Shown here: positions 45,192 to 59,853 of the stretch, piece after piece
Position numbering within the stretch: the first letter of the stretch is position 1
How the letters are laid out: each line of letters starts with the position of its first letter
From: Sipunculus nudus
Taxonomy: Eukaryota; Annelida; Sipuncula; Golfingiida; Sipunculidae
Assembly: GCA_026874595.1 (NCBI GenBank)
Contig: CM049322.1
Location: forward strand, 38,907,340 to 38,971,339
Direction: 5' to 3'
Length of the DNA stretch: 64,000 nt
Made by a program: the position numbers and the translations under genes
Notes under the pieces: model-generated
Told to the model about the DNA's origin: nothing
Database searches by the model: none
The model's input: only the letters and a program-made list of their open reading frames with translations

Positions 45192-46194
45192 ATGATTGAT
45201 ATATTGTCCATTCTAAGTATTTAAAAAATAGTCAAATCAATTGATTTTTTACCATAACCAGAAATATCTACGTAAGGAACAGGATTCAATAGGACACTTT
45301 CTTTGTTATATGTTGACTGTCCATCCACCAGACAAAATGAAGACACATGGACAGCAATGACGCCAGTGCCCTACTAATTTAACCTTTGTCGAAAAATATG
45401 TCGCTGTTACTATCATTACAACATTAAGGTTTAAATCCCAGTGAGACAAGTAACTCCGTGATGATAGAAATGTTGGTTTTAATCACGAGGGTTTGACCGC
45501 GTCAAAAGAGTGTGCGAATGTTCTGTGTAGCGTTAAGAATTCTGGACAGTCCATGTATATTAGCGACTCATCCAAACATTTTTGCGCATATTTCGCGATG
45601 CTCGATTTACGCTCGTAAATATATCGCAATCTTATATTGCGAACGACGTAAAAATCTCGGCAATGCTTCTTTTGCAAAGGTTTTGTGAACTGCCCTTACG
45701 TCGTGAGTAGGTCGTGCTCATCTGAGGCGAATTTTAGACAAATCACGAGCAAAGCACAATATGAGATGATGGGAACGCTCGCCAAAAAAAAATCAAACTT
45801 TTTTTATATTCCTACTGAACCAGAACCGAATAATGAGGATGATTGACGACGCATCCATGCAACTCCCGCGCATGTATGGCGAGCTTTTGGGACTAAAAAT
45901 ACGAATGTTTAACCTTGCCAGTTGCATCTTTCGTGAAACAAAAACTTTATTGTTCTGAGAAGTATCGACTGTTACCTGCTTAACGGTAGACCTGTTTGCT
46001 TTAATATTTCCTGTTTTTAATGTCATATCACTGCTGTGGATCATTTATATGGCTCAATATAAAATGATGATTAGTACTTCCTTTCATGAGTCTATTGATT
46101 ATTTACAATGTATGTAAAGAATACATTCAGGTTTGCAGCTAGGATTCACGGACTGAATGGGGTGGGGTGGGGAGTCATATCTGTCGGCTTGAGC
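45192..46194. other. Non-coding stretch (L2)
   Basis: Counterpart of 7527-8530; no gene seen. Confidence 0.55.
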
Positions 46195-46214
46195 GTATAT
46201 ATATATATATAAAA

Positions 46215-46258
<44 letters not shown>
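46195..46258. repeat. (AT)n microsatellite (L2)
   Basis: About 64 bp, roughly 37 bp shorter than the L1 locus at 8531-8631; the flanks are otherwise the same. Confidence 0.95.
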
Positions 46259-46260
<2 letters not shown>

Positions 46261-49200
46261 TCCACAATACCTGCAGAAGAAAGTGTAATGAAACAATAAT
46301 TTAAGCATGACTAACATTTTCATGATTTTAACATTTTTGTTGTCATATAATGTTTATTCATTATACCTACAGCTTAAAAACAAGTGTCTTAATCAGTTTG
46401 GTTTCTTGGATTTTCTCCCTTTTGGTACTTTCTATTAAATGTTAACTTGTTTCATTTATTTATTGACAAATGCACCACTATCACCGGAGGTGCTACGAAG
46501 CACAGCTTTTATCAATACACCTTGGATTAATACCCACAACCCTAACTAATTTTATTTTTCCTCACATAAAAATACAACTTAAGGCTACTACTCTACATAA
46601 AATATTTCAAAGTTTGCCAACACACACAAAAGACCAGTAAGTGTATATAGCTAATAAATCGATTTGTTCCCTACCGAACAGACCATAAGACTTTCCAATA
46701 AATGTATATAAAAATACACAAACTATTGTGTTTGTTTTTTCAATATATGGTATCTGCCAATATTTCGTTCTTAAACCGTCGGCTTGCTATTGTACATGAT
46801 TGTGCATCAGTTGTTTATTGCGCAATTTAAAATCAAGAATTTTCAAGCTGAAAGTTGTTGTTTCCTCTTTGTTTCTTCTCTTATATTTCTCCTGCACACT
46901 CAAGATATGATCAATGGTCTGGTTATGATAAACATACACACACGGACTGCGTTTAATCACATACAAATATTCACACTCAGAACCACAGGTGAATAAGAAA
47001 GTTGATATTTTAAGCTAACATTTCACAAGGAAGATCTCCTAATACGGAATATTCATATGGGAGGGGGAGGTCAAGTAAGACTGAGGTCATATAAGAGATC
47101 AAAGGGTCGAAATGAAGAAAGCTGTTTCATATAAACTACTTAAGATTTGAAGTATGTACATGGTGTGAATGAATAAGGATAGCTTAACCATTTCTTTACA
47201 ATTTCTAGTTTAAACTGTCATTAAGGCCCGACCCAACTTAAAAAAATCGCTTTATCAAAACAAGGAGTTTTTTTTATTTTCTCCAGTTGTACTAAATTAT
47301 ATGTGACGTAGCACATTACGTGTGTGATTTTGAAAAAATGTTCTCAATGACAAGTATTTATTAAATCATGATATAGATGTCTATATGATGACACGTCATA
47401 CTATGAGGAACAAGGCACTGTAATTTGTTTAATATATGCTGTTATCCCCTTGGTGCTGCTCATGAATGTAAGATCTAAATTCACATTGCTACATTTTTTC
47501 TTTATGGCAATAGTTTCATAAATGAATACAAATTACATCAGGAAAATATCAAAAAGAGATGATGTATTTTGACCAAAAGGAAGTATTATTTTATCCGTAA
47601 GTTCAGTGATCTTTATAGGCGGTCCCGCTTAGCCAGGTTGATGCGATTCACCATGGTTCTGTTTCATTGTAGCACAGACGGGTCCTTTGGTTCAAGCCGC
47701 CCTATTAGGTAATGGGGCTCTGTCATTCATGAGGAGAGCGCGTATATATTATATATACATATATATTTATATATACATGAAAAAAAAATATTTGAAATTG
47801 TAAAATATGTAAAACTATGCATGATGTAAATGCATGGAATAAAAACCATAAAGAAAATGTGCGGTGGCACTAATACCTGCAAAGACGGAAGACACCTTAA
47901 ATTGGCTTCTTTGATCATATGCTAAAGGGCTTTTTAACGGTAAAGAACAATTAAATAAAAATATATACGATTTTAATATGGAGGGGGAAATAACATTTCG
48001 AATGTGCAAAATTAGGTCTTGTGGAAATATCCATGATTCAATAAGTCCATCTGAAATTATTGACCTCTGATTATCAGTGTTGTCAGCACCTTTATTTTGG
48101 AAGTAATATAAACTTCTTCCGGCACAAAATAGCTAGAGTTTGTTAATAATTACCCACAGTATGTTATAAATCCAATAAATCTTTCAAGTAGGGAAACTGG
48201 ATAGCTGGCTTTATCTTCTCGAAAAAATGTTCACCATTTGTTTTGTTTTGTATGTAGGGGTTAATATCAAGTGTCAATATTGATGTGTGTTTTTTCTTTG
48301 GATTCGAGAATTCGTGGATTACTATGAGCTACGAAAACCGCGAGAATAAAAATCCCAACTTATATTTCTGAATCTACGGTATATATATATATATATTACA
48401 TTAATACAAGACCAGTTGATTGCAGAGTACGCCTAGGCGTAAAATCATTTTTATGTTTGCCAACAATATGATGACTCATCCGCGGAATTGATGGAAAATG
48501 ACAATGAGGCTATTTATAGGGATTAGTTCTCGACGGTAAGCGAATACGGTGCTAATGATCTATCTGCTTACCAGTCAGGTTACATATAGGCTAACTTTAG
48601 TGTTTATATTTTACATATTGGTTACTGATAATATTTCTTTCAAACCTGTTTGCTCTACTCCTGCATATGAGCGTATATGGTTCTTTTCCTGCTCAACGTC
48701 AAATTAAAGAATTTTAAGGCTTTAAATCATTGCTATTTCTTTGTTTCTTCTAATAGTTTCTTCCGCTTACGCAAGATCGGACCAGTGGTTTTGTCTGGAT
48801 AAACATGGGCATGGGCTGTGTTTACTCTCTTGGAACCATAACACGGATGAACATGTGAAAAGGAAATAGTGAATCCTCGAAAACCTTTGCTGCAAAGTCT
48901 CTTTATTCAGTCAAAATAAACTACTAGCTTGATATTATTTAGGTATAATTGAACATAGTTATGTAACTTTGTAGACGAATCAGATGTAATAAAGTATCGG
49001 ATTGTTCTTCCTGTGTTTGTCGGTGTTTTGTTTGCTACAATGCAAACTCGGCAAGGTATTAATAAGGCTCTCAATGTTTCAATTACATGGAAACTCATTA
49101 TAACAGCGCACAAGGAATACATATATTTTTGACGCAGTGGCTCCATATAATATTCCCTTTACATCGACATCTGTTTAACCACTGCCTTATTTAGGACATT

Positions 49201-49370
49201 TGTCTAGTTTCATCACCAGGCGCTGATAAATGAACAATAATTGTAATCAGACTAAGAAGTAGAAGTTATATAGTAGTAGCTGCTGCAGTAAGAATTGATT
49301 TCAAATTGGTTATTTGTAAGTATTATAACTAGATGTATCATAGTTATAATCATTGCATTTATTTTGTTCA

Positions 49371-49410
<40 letters not shown>

Positions 49411-50093
49411 TTATATTTATCATTCTTTAGAATAGTATTACCCAGAAATTGTTCAAGATCCCAATTTCAAATTTTGTATGTTTAATTTATTTTTGAGTCC
49501 TAATAAACTGGTTTGTAACATTTTGCAACTTTTATATTTACCTGAGTGAATTCAGTAGAGCGCAATTGCCAGCATTTTCTGTTTGGTAGCATTGCCTCAA
49601 TCACTCCAACAAAGGGTTTAAATAAAGGTTCATGTACCGTATTACGTTTCGTATCATGAGGGAAGAGTCGCAATACGTCTCATATCGGGAAGTGACACAT
49701 GAATCTATCTCCGGCTGAATGAACCTTCATGGATATGTCCAATCAGTTTTACAGATATTATAACATGTGCATGATACTAGACCGTTAATTTCACTCCTGC
49801 TTTCTTTATGTCAACATTGATTATGTATCCAAGACTATAGTGGACTACTATTTGAACAGTTCTGCAATAGCAATATAAGGAAATATCAAGGCAAAACTGA
49901 ATAATTGTTTTACTGGATTCGGTTGCAAAAAGTATTTTTCCTTTTTTAAATTTATCCTTTCGAGTCAAACTAAGTTGGACTTTTTCAGCTGGCTTGAGGA
50001 AAACTAAAATATTGGGATGAAGCAGAAATAAATGATGTTAAAAACGCTTGTTTGACACCTTTTTGTATAAAACTTTTCCATTGGTATTATATA

Positions 50094-50139
<46 letters not shown>

Positions 50140-50579
50140 GATGTTTAAAGGGACTGATGCAATGGCACCAGGCAGCAATAAAAGGATCGCGGACCAAGGG
50201 CTCCTTGACCCCACAGAAGGTTCTATAAAAATTTGATCAGCATTTCTGTATAACAATTATTTTATACGAACTAGTGGAAATGGTGTTTATATCTTCAGGC
50301 CAAGATTTGGACACTTTATTGTCAGCGTTTGTTTTACTTTCTCCGTCTCACCGGCAAATATACGGTAGACGACAGACGTGACATATCCAGATTTTGATAC
50401 CAGCAAGTTTTTCTGCGTTGCTTAATTTTTCCCCCATGTTGTAATCCAGGTCATTATTTTGTACCTCAAGATGGATGAATTTATGACAGTCTGGTCTTCC
50501 GTTCACCACTGGCCAGAACTTTTTGTGATGTGAGCAAACAAGTTCTGTTTGCCAGTGTTGTTACAGGTGTGCTAGACTT
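46259..50579. other. Long non-coding stretch (L2)
   Basis: Counterpart of 8632-12950, including (ATT)n near 49371-49411 and AT repeats near 50089-50135. No gene seen. Confidence 0.6.
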
Positions 50580-51070
50580 TCACTGTGCAAATTTATGGAC
50601 AGCGACGCTGGTCAAAGGTGTTCGAGCAAACTCTAACAGCTCCAGTGTTTGAATCCGACGGATTGCTCTGATTTCATCCAACAGGTCAGGAGAAGTGTCA
50701 TCATCATTGTCTTTGCCATCATTATTATACGTTACGATTCTCTGTCCAGATTCAGTATTGCGGTTTAACCTCCATTCTTGCAGTGTTTTCAGCGGGAAGT
50801 TTGTGAGGATGACGTCGTCAAGTTCTTGTATTGTGTATCCACAGAGCAAGGTAAACCATACATCCCACCCGACAACTTGAGCCATGATAATGCTAGAGCG
50901 TTTAAATGTTGAAGCAGATGGAGATGTCTCTCATCACGTGATTTCAATGTTAGTTTGTTCAATATTCCCCCGTTTATGGACAGATATTTAACATAAACTA
51001 GGACAGTATATTTGTCTGTGATCTCTAGATCTATCACTTCAGGTAGGACTAGGTCACAATCTGCGTGTTC
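50580..51070 (-). pseudogene. Death-domain-like coding fragment, frameshifted (L2)
   Basis: Counterpart of 12951-13441 at an offset of 37629; predicted peptides and the frameshift are identical. Confidence 0.5.
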
Positions 51071-52842
51071 CTATAGATAACTCAGATGTAACGATGTTTG
51101 CACCTTGGCCATGTCCCCTTTCCTCTTTATGTAGTTCCATATGTTAATTATAATAATAATAATATATTATTCATATGGCGCCAATTCTCCGATGATCGGA
51201 CTCACAGCGCAATTCACACAGACACACATACCAACATACAATTCCATGGAAATTTACTCCCTGTGCTTGACCTAAGAAAAAAAATATGCATATTAATTAC
51301 CATAAAGATGCCAAAAGAGATACGTTGTTAAATTATTTCTAAATGATACAATAGTTGGAGATTTTCTAAGTGATATGGGATGTGAATATCAAACTCTTGG
51401 GGCTAATAAACGGAAGGAACGTTCATCGAGTTTGTTTCATATTACACTTTTGTACTTTAAGAAAATTTCCACCAAAGGCCGATAGGTTATTATTTTTCCA
51501 GGCAAATATGATGGAAGTGAGATATCGAAACGGCGACATCGCGATAAACATAGAACAGCAATTTTGTATTGTGTGCGGTACTTCACAGGAAGCCAATGGA
51601 GCTTTTAAAGCAGCGGCGTGACGTGGTCGGTTCTACAATGTTCTTCCGTTCTAAAGCATGACTAAATGCAATTATCCTAGCGGACTCCTCGGGGGGAAAC
51701 ATAAAATGGAAGTGTAGTTTCTTTTACACATCATTATGCATAAAGGCAAAAACCATCAAGGAATACGGTTTTCAAAAAATAATCCTCTACTTGCAGTGAG
51801 GGACTAAAGCAGGTTTGACCTGACATTTGAACCAGTTACTGTCTCACTTGTATGATCAGTAAATGTCAACAACATATGACATTCGATCTCTTAGCACCCG
51901 TGTTCACATGAAATAATAGTTAATCCCTATTTATGCAGGTCACCCTTTTGCATCATGTTCAAAAGACCTAAAATACATCACCGTCCATTTTCCCTATTTA
52001 ACAATTCTGGAAATAGTGGTGTTACGTGATCTATCCAAGGAAGCACGTGCATCCGTTTTTGTTTATATATCCGCATCATGGATATTACACCAAAAAGAGA
52101 TCGACAGGTTTATCAAGGTATAGAATATGTTCACGGACAAATACCTTTTGTTGGTTATATATGGAATGGACGTGGACGAAGAATACTCTCTGTTTCCTCC
52201 AATTAATTTAATTTTTGTAAGTTACACTTCTCAGGCGAAATGGCTTGATTTCTGTTTGAAAGGGTGCAGTGGCGAATGGCATAAAAGCACGAGAAACGTG
52301 TATGAGACGTGCTTTAGACGTACGTGTGGCCGCTCGACGTCCTTGTGCAACGACCCGCAAACCCACACAAAGAATACAACTTAATGATATTACTCAGGTC
52401 TCCTGCACTCACTGAAGCCTTTCGGCCTGGTATTCTACTCAGATGCAGGTGTTCTTCGACTAGACAACGAGGAGCACCAATGAGGCTTAGATATTAAAGA
52501 CCCAGACTACCGGAGATACGAAGGTCTGGAGGAACCACTTGAGCTTAAATGTCTGATTAGGAACAAATACGAAACACGGTTCTGGCGTACTTCTCTAATA
52601 TTTAGATAATCCTTTGTACTCAATATTCTCTCAAACCGCGTTGCGTCAGACACTGTGTTTTACCTCATTTAAAGGTGATTGTTCCCCCAGTGAAGTCGGT
52701 GATATATCAGTTAGTTACCAGTTAGTTTTTTATACGTTTAGATGGTCAAATTCAAATAGGTAACAATACCGAAAAATAACCCTGGCCACGAACATTTTTA
52801 TTGCTAATATTTTCATATTTTGAAATAAAGATAAATACGTTG

Positions 52843-52845
<3 letters not shown>
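51071..52845. other. Non-coding stretch (L2)
   Basis: Counterpart of 13442-15217; includes the possible relic listed at 52398. Confidence 0.5.
52398..52609 (+). pseudogene. Possible relic exon (L2)
   Basis: Counterpart of 14769-14980 with the same internal TGA. Confidence 0.2.
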
Positions 52846-52894
<49 letters not shown>

Positions 52895-52900
52895 ATATAT

Positions 52901-53073
52901 GTACAAATACACAGAGGGGTTGGGGATCTGTCATGGCCAAGTGGGCTAAGGCAGCCGCACCGGAAATCGGAAGATCGTGGGTTCGTATCCCACTGGCAGT
53001 GAACCACTTTTCTGAGTATACCCTTTCCATCTATAAAACAATGAACCAGCATGGCTATTCATACATCTATATA
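52901..53073 (+). mobile_element. tRNA-derived SINE, first of a pair (L2)
   Basis: Counterpart of 15268-15440; the preceding AT run (about 52846-52891) is slightly longer. Confidence 0.65.
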
Positions 53074-53165
53074 TATATAATATATGCCGTACACCAAATA
53101 AAGCCATAAGTTCTCACTGCTGCATGCAAAAGTTGCCGTGCCGACACGTGTAGTAGGTGAGACTA

Positions 53166-53208
53166 TGACGTCACTACCATGACGTCACTTCGCTGGTTCC
53201 TATAAAAG
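53166..53208 (+). promoter_or_regulatory. Two CREs and a TATA box (L2)
   Basis: TGACGTCA at 53166-53173 and 53180-53187, TATAAAAG at 53201-53208; unchanged from L1. Confidence 0.4.
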
Positions 53209-53209
53209 T

Positions 53210-53375
53210 GTACAAATACACAGAGGGGTTGGGGATCTGTCATGGCCAAGTGGACTAAGGCAGCTGCACCGGAAATCGAAAGATCGTGGGTTCGATTCCC
53301 ACTGGTAGTGAACCACTTTTCTGTGTATACCCTTTCCATCTATAAAACAATGAACCAGCATGGCTATTCATACAT

Positions 53376-53381
<6 letters not shown>
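53210..53381 (+). mobile_element. tRNA-derived SINE, second of a pair (L2)
   Basis: Counterpart of 15577-15748, followed by (TA)n and (GA)n to about 53443. Confidence 0.65.
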
Positions 53382-53443
<62 letters not shown>

Positions 53444-53445
<2 letters not shown>

Positions 53446-56400
53446 GGAAGATAAATCAGTATTGTCATATATAATCCTATCACCTTAGTAAGGACTCCTT
53501 TTTTTATTTATATTTGTTCTTTTAGCAAGCGTAATTTGGAGCGAAAATAGGGCGTAGAACAGGTGCGACACTGAATGAGCTAGTCATACTGCTGAAAGGA
53601 TTTAACCCGATTTTCTTATAAGAACGGTTGTCGTGCCTTTTTTCTAGGGTCGCCCCTAATTGTATCATGACATAAAGAAACGGGTAAATAGAGAGTATGA
53701 CTCAGCTTACTTGAAATCATCATTGACAACTCGGCTTGTGTTCACTCATGGTTAATTCACTTCTGTAAATACGTAAAATTACAATGGTTATATAAAATAG
53801 ACATCTTAACAAAACGTTTTATCCAAACCGACGAGCAGAACACTCGTGAAAATACAAACACAGGTCCTGTGACTCCATTGCTTTGTTTATTCAGGTCAAA
53901 CAACTGTGGCCGAGTATTGGAAATTCCAAATTGTAGCACCATCTCTCAGCGGATAGTAAAACTAAAATAAATCGGATTATGGGGGTTGACATACCTAGAT
54001 GCATAAAAAATCACAAAAAAATTAAATTAAATAGCATCAGGTAATAGGTCACACTATGCAAGTTTAATTACTTTTTAAATTTAAAATAAACTTAAATACA
54101 AAGTGAAAATTGGCTTTTAATTTCTTAGAGAGCAGGCAAACAAGCGTGTTCAGGGTTAGTTCCATTTGTTGTGACCTGCAGGCTGGATAGAAAATGCAGG
54201 ATAGAGCAGGGCTAATTAGGCAGGAACTTGGGTGGGGTACTCTCTGTGACTAATTGGCTGACGTGTTAGCAAATGAGAGCTTGGTTTAGTGGTGGTAGTG
54301 GATTGGGCTGTTCCACACAATAACGTGTGAACATATTAGCAAAGCATGTAGACTATGTACTAAAATTTGAAAAAAAAGACCACACTAAAATATGATATGT
54401 ATATATATATATATGTATAAACAAACAATAAATGATTTTAATCAGAGTTTATGTTTACCATATAATTATTTAAGTGCATAAATGATTTATTTTTATATAC
54501 ATTTCATAAGAAAATTTAGAAATAAACATACGGTGAATAGATTATCCCTACAATATTATCAGAATTTTAAAAACAAATATTGAAAACAATATATATGGAT
54601 AAGATATTATCGTTTGAAGTTAATAACACGTTTGTTAAAATTAATTAATTACTAGATTTGGATTTAATTACATATGTATCATAACCGTTGATAAAATACA
54701 ATATTAAATACACAATTTTCTTTATAAAAACTACCATAATTTTATTAAACATATTGGAAATCTATGATATGGATTAACATAGCCAATTAAAAAGGTAATG
54801 AATTTCAAAATCAAAATTTCTGAAAAAGACATATGTAATATTCACAAAAAAATGATACTGTGTTATTTATTAAAACTATACAATTGTCTAGGGCAGTCCA
54901 GTTTCTTTATATGAATCGGGCGCAACCAGTTACTCTTGTTATTATACACCACCGACCACTCTGCAAGAAAAAAATGAAAGACCTGTTATTATTATTATCA
55001 TAAAATGGTTGAACAATTACCCATATCTTGATTAATAGATTAATGATGTGACGGGAAAATTAATTGTCAAAGATTATATATATATATTTTTTTACTTCCT
55101 AGCAATTGAATTATTGATTTATCCACAGTTTATGTCATCCTGATTCATAAGCTGTGGATGTTAAAAACATCCAAAGGTTTCTTAACTGAGAGAGGGAGCT
55201 TTTCCGTATTACTGTCTGCTCGGCCATAACACCAAGAATCCCCCCCCCCCCCCCCCGATCCGTTACACATTCGCCTACGAGTGAGGCAAGGCCTTCTTAT
55301 TAAACTACGGAAATCAGCTTGGGCTAAGTCGACCAAGAAAAAAACCGACGGTTCATCGGCTGATAATCAAACTTACGATCTGTGCTCTGTTGAGTTTTTT
55401 TGCACTGCCTGGCCGACAGAAACCGGTCAAATGCAAAATTTAACATACAACATGAACCTAAAAAAATTATATTACTACGAGAAATACATTTGAACTATGA
55501 TAATTTGCAAATTTAAGATAAAATAGATCCGCATTTTCACCATAAACGTATCGACATGTGCAAAACGACTGAATGTTAGGACTTTCCAGTTAATATCTGA
55601 ATTCTGAAGAAATTTACATATTATAAATGAGAACCTCACCCTATGAAGTCTGACTACGTTATACAAAGTCATTAAAGAGAACAATAGTTGAAGAAAAAGA
55701 AAACCCTCATTTTTTGTGAAGGTGCCTCTAAATTTTCTCTTGACTTTAAAAATTCTTTCAGTGTGGGAAGTGGAAACCCTCTACCATATCCTCTCCTTTT
55801 ACCTGTAATTCACTTTCATTATAAACATGGTTAAAGATATTACAGTAGATCGCCGTTTTTCCGAAAGCGTAGAGGGACGTGCTTTTCTTTCGGAAATATT
55901 ACTAAACAAAAAAATAAGTCAGAGATCAAGCGTCAACTCGTACGACAGTTAATGATCAATTTAACGCCATTTTACTGAGAGGAAACCATGTTTATTTTCC
56001 ACCTACGTAATTGACAGAAAAAAAATTGGTTCAATGCGTTTGATTGTTCAAAATGAGTCTTTTTTGTTTTCAGATACGTGCGTGACCTTCCTCGCACAGA
56101 TTCACCGGATTGAAGGGTCAAATGACATTGCCATTGGTAAAGCTTGGTTAGTTTCTTAAACTGCCTAAAGGGGTAACAAAGTGGCACACGCAAACGAGTG
56201 AAATGCAAGAGAATGAAAGTTTTTGAACGGTAATAGAAGCTAGTTATAATTTACAGATCTAACGTAGGTTAAAACTCATTGAATACCTTGACCGACGTCG
56301 CATATTTTACTTCCTGACTCCGTTTTATAAGAATGTTCTCTCACTTGTTTAAATCTGGATGATGGCTGGTTTGTCACCACGGTCGTGCCCCTCAAGGATT

Positions 56401-57369
56401 ATCAGCTTTACATCAAAGCGTAACGCCGTCGGTTTTCTCTTCTTTGACTGTATATCACTGATAACTGACAGCAAGACGATCGTGTTTGAGTTGTGTTATT
56501 CTTGGCAGTGAAGTGAAATGAAGAATAAGCTGAATAGCAGCACGTTTAAAAAGATGACACCAATTGCTCTTAGGAAATGAACTGATCATTTGTATGGCCA
56601 GACCTGTTTTTTTTTTTGGCCTTCCACATAAACCTGTTCGAGCAAAAGCGTTGTAATACCTCACCAATATACATGCGAGTAAACTGCTCAGTTATTGGTT
56701 TGCCTTCCCAACGAATTTTACTTGCTTGAGTACAAACGAGATATAGTTGATAACACACAAGTGCTTTCGGTGAAACTGCTCAGCCGCTTTCTGGGGGTAT
56801 AGGGAACTCAGCGTTGCACGACTAGTTGTAGTTTTTACACCTTTGCCCGGCGACAACATTGGCCCAGAACTAATTGTGTAAGGTAACCACTGGGCCTCAA
56901 ACACCTGGTTGCAGGCCCTGTGGGTCGTGATTACGAACAAATATCATTTGAGATATTTACATGCTTAAAAGAGATTTCATATATACGGATACATTTTCAG
57001 TTCCCGATTTTAATTTTAGGTTAAAACGAATTTTCGCAAACTCGGCATTTGGTAAAACGGCGCTCTATTTCAAACGCAGCCGAGTTTCAGAGTCCATGCC
57101 CAATGTTGTTATATTTATATAAGATAAATAATTTACCCTTCCTCTTTACATAATCGGTAAATAGTTCAGTTGACGGAATGTATAGGAATGTCGCATTGTC
57201 CTGCCCTCTGTCCATCCGTTCACGGGGTACAAAACCTAATCGCTGACCCAAGAAACTTCTAAGTGATCATCCGGGAAGTTATAATAAAAATCTGCTTGGA
57301 AACCTGCTGTTCGGTCACAACAGTGTTTCTTATTGATGAATCCATTTTAGATTGATAGATTGGATTGAC
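53444..57369. other. Long non-coding stretch (L2)
   Basis: Counterpart of 15810-19732. The last differences from L1 that I saw are near 53585, 54415 and the poly-C run at 55240-55256. Confidence 0.55.
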
Positions 57370-57757
57370 ATATCGGTTTGATTTTCGGGTCACGAGGTCA
57401 AAGGTCATGGTCACATGACCCGCTTCTTTAAAAGATTGTGATTGCATTTTAACAATTTTTTTCACCCCAATCCTTCCTTTTTACCTTTATAGCTGACATG
57501 TCTATAGGGAAAGAACCCTTTTTTGGTATTGGAATCACAAGGTCAAACGTCAATGTCAGAGGATCCATTTGTTCCAGATGAAAACTCCAGTCTGGATTAC
57601 CAAATTGGTTTCATACTTGACTTATATATAAAACATCGATAAAGAAAAAAATTCTTTTGATTTTGGAGTTTGAGGTCAAAGTTCAAGGTAACCGGGTTCA
57701 CTTTCTTTTAAAGAGTGTTGATGCATTTAAAGCAAAATTTATCATCACATTATAATA
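57370..57757 (+). repeat. Diverged tandem repeat rich in AGGTCA (L2)
   Basis: Counterpart of 19733-20120; AGGTCA direct repeats at 57395, 57540 and 57673. Confidence 0.6.
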
Positions 57758-58851
57758 CATCAGATATAATTATCCAGTCATCACTCAGCCCACACTGGCA
57801 TATTGAAGGCATTACTAACCTATCAGTGGTCTAATTATGTCAATAAATAGTGGATGGATTTTGATGAAAATTTTGTCATTTCTCAGATTATTCGCCTACT
57901 ATGTCAAGGGGGATGGTTACAGGACCCCCATTGTAAAAAAGGATCATACAAATATCCTTATAGCTCAGCTGAGCGTGGAGACCAATGGGTCCCGATAAAT
58001 TCAACGCACAGGGATTTATTATGCCTTCTTTTGCAAAACAAACACTGAAATCATATCATTTTATTGTGTATCACTTGTTTTATTAGCACGTATTTCACAA
58101 TTATAGTACACATGTGTATGGTACTTTGTACAATCACATCTAAATCACGCATAACAATGAAATTCAAAGAAACAATCATGAGATGCTGTGTAAAAGGACA
58201 GCAGTCCGTAAAATTCTGACTTGAATTAATCATCATCACAATTAAACCTTCGGTAATCTTCCAGGTAGTTTATAAATAATTGTTTTAATTCTGTGCACAT
58301 ATCAGTTAAACCCCTCTACAATTCATGTAAATTGTACAATCAATGTTATTCCTCAAGCATTAAGCATTCGTATGTCTTCTATTTATTTTATACAACTTCA
58401 AGACCGATAGGAAATTTGTAAAGTGAAATATATATTCTAGTAGATAAGCCGACAAGCTTAGTATCCTATCTTTCAAACAAGTTTTTACCGTACTGGCCAT
58501 TACAGTCATTTCAGTAACATATGATCAAGGAAATCTATCGGCATTTCGTACAGAGTAAAAATGCATATACCAATAACGCAGAACTGCAGAAATATCACGT
58601 TTATATATGTTTACATAAGCAGTTAATTGCATTGACCTCTTATACTTTACATCAAGTAAACGTTCTATAAACAATTATGAATCGACAGAGTGACTCTGGC
58701 TTTATCAAAACATATATAAGGTGCACGGCGTAGGTATACACTTATCGTCTATATTCAGTTAAACATATTCAATGACTAATATTAAACTAAAAGTAACACG
58801 GTTCAAACGTTCATTTATGAAAATAAACAATCACATTGATAAAATAGAAAA
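57758..58851. other. Receptor 3' flank (L2)
   Basis: Counterpart of 20121-21214; no gene seen. Confidence 0.5.
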
Positions 58852-59853
58852 TCAATTTGAAGAATGACCGTTACATTTCAGTCTTTGATAGAATTCCTCC
58901 CTGGTTTTGCGGTTTGTTAATAGGTATATGAACAACGGGCTTATATCATAAAATGACAATAACATTTCTAACACCATAAGTATCCCCCGAGACTGAATAA
59001 AATCTTGAAAAACTATACTAACAAATCGACCCACCGCCATGGGAACATGGCACAGAATAAACATAGTAGTAGTAACGAAGGATGTTAATCTAAATCGGGA
59101 AATGACGCTTTCCCAATCGTTATTACCTGACTGCCCCGGCCTTGCTTTTTTAGCTTTAACAAGATATGACATAATTGCAATGTTACAAGCTATCAAGATT
59201 GCCATACTTATAAAATAAATAGCGATAGTGATAACCGTACCTACACGTATAGCAAAGGGTGAACACTTCTCACTCTTGTAATCATTTAGTGTAAGAGGGA
59301 CGGCACAGACAATTAGATTAAAAGTAACGATAAAAGCGGTAGAAATCGCAATCCTCTTATGTGACCAGAGTCTAGCTGCCGAAAATGGCAGAGCCATTCC
59401 TCCAAGTTGCATACATGCTATTGCCGAGATAAGAAAGTTGATGCAGTCATGGCAAAATGCAGTTGTAAACATAAACCAGGGGCAAATATGTCCTGGTTGG
59501 GTAAAAACATAGCCATAATGAATTAAAACCAGTTGGGCAGCGCTGCGTAAAATCAGACACACAGACAAAGCAATATAGTATATTGATACGGCTTTTGAGA
59601 TCATGCTTGTTTTACATATCACTAATATGGCCAATAGGTTTAGGGGAAGCGAAGCCGACCTGAAGGTTGTTGTTACGATTTGTGAAACGTCCTCTATCTT
59701 TGTGCCATGGTCGCCAGGAAAGGTTGACGGTGGAACATCAAAAGCGCCCCCTGTGCCTCCATGAGTAACAATATTGGTTTGTTTGGTTTGCGTATCATGC
59801 TCGATGGTCCTTGGATTTATTGTGAAACTTTCATTGACACCAACATATGCCAA
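58852..59853 (-). CDS. Rhodopsin-like (class A) G protein-coupled receptor, L2 copy
   Basis: The predicted protein is identical to the L1 copy over all 333 residues, and I saw no nucleotide differences in or around it. The same features apply: seven helices, C124/C197 disulphide pair, CHVP in TM6, SPLFIY in TM7, no DRY, no TM2 aspartate, N8 sequon, TTG as first codon with no upstream in-frame ATG, and acceptor-like TTCTAAGCAG just upstream. Identity to L1 means a very recent copy, gene conversion, or one locus represented twice by the assembly. Confidence 0.85.
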   Translation of the reverse strand: MAYVGVNESFTINPRTIEHDTQTKQTNIVTHGGTGGAFDVPPSTFPGDHGTKIEDVSQIVTTTFRSASLPLNLLAILVICKTSMISKAVSIYYIALSVCLILRSAAQLVLIHYGYVFTQPGHICPWFMFTTAFCHDCINFLISAIACMQLGGMALPFSAARLWSHKRIAISTAFIVTFNLIVCAVPLTLNDYKSEKCSPFAIRVGTVITIAIYFISMAILIACNIAIMSYLVKAKKARPGQSGNNDWESVISRFRLTSFVTTTMFILCHVPMAVGRFVSIVFQDFIQSRGILMVLEMLLSFYDISPLFIYLLTNRKTREEFYQRLKCNGHSSN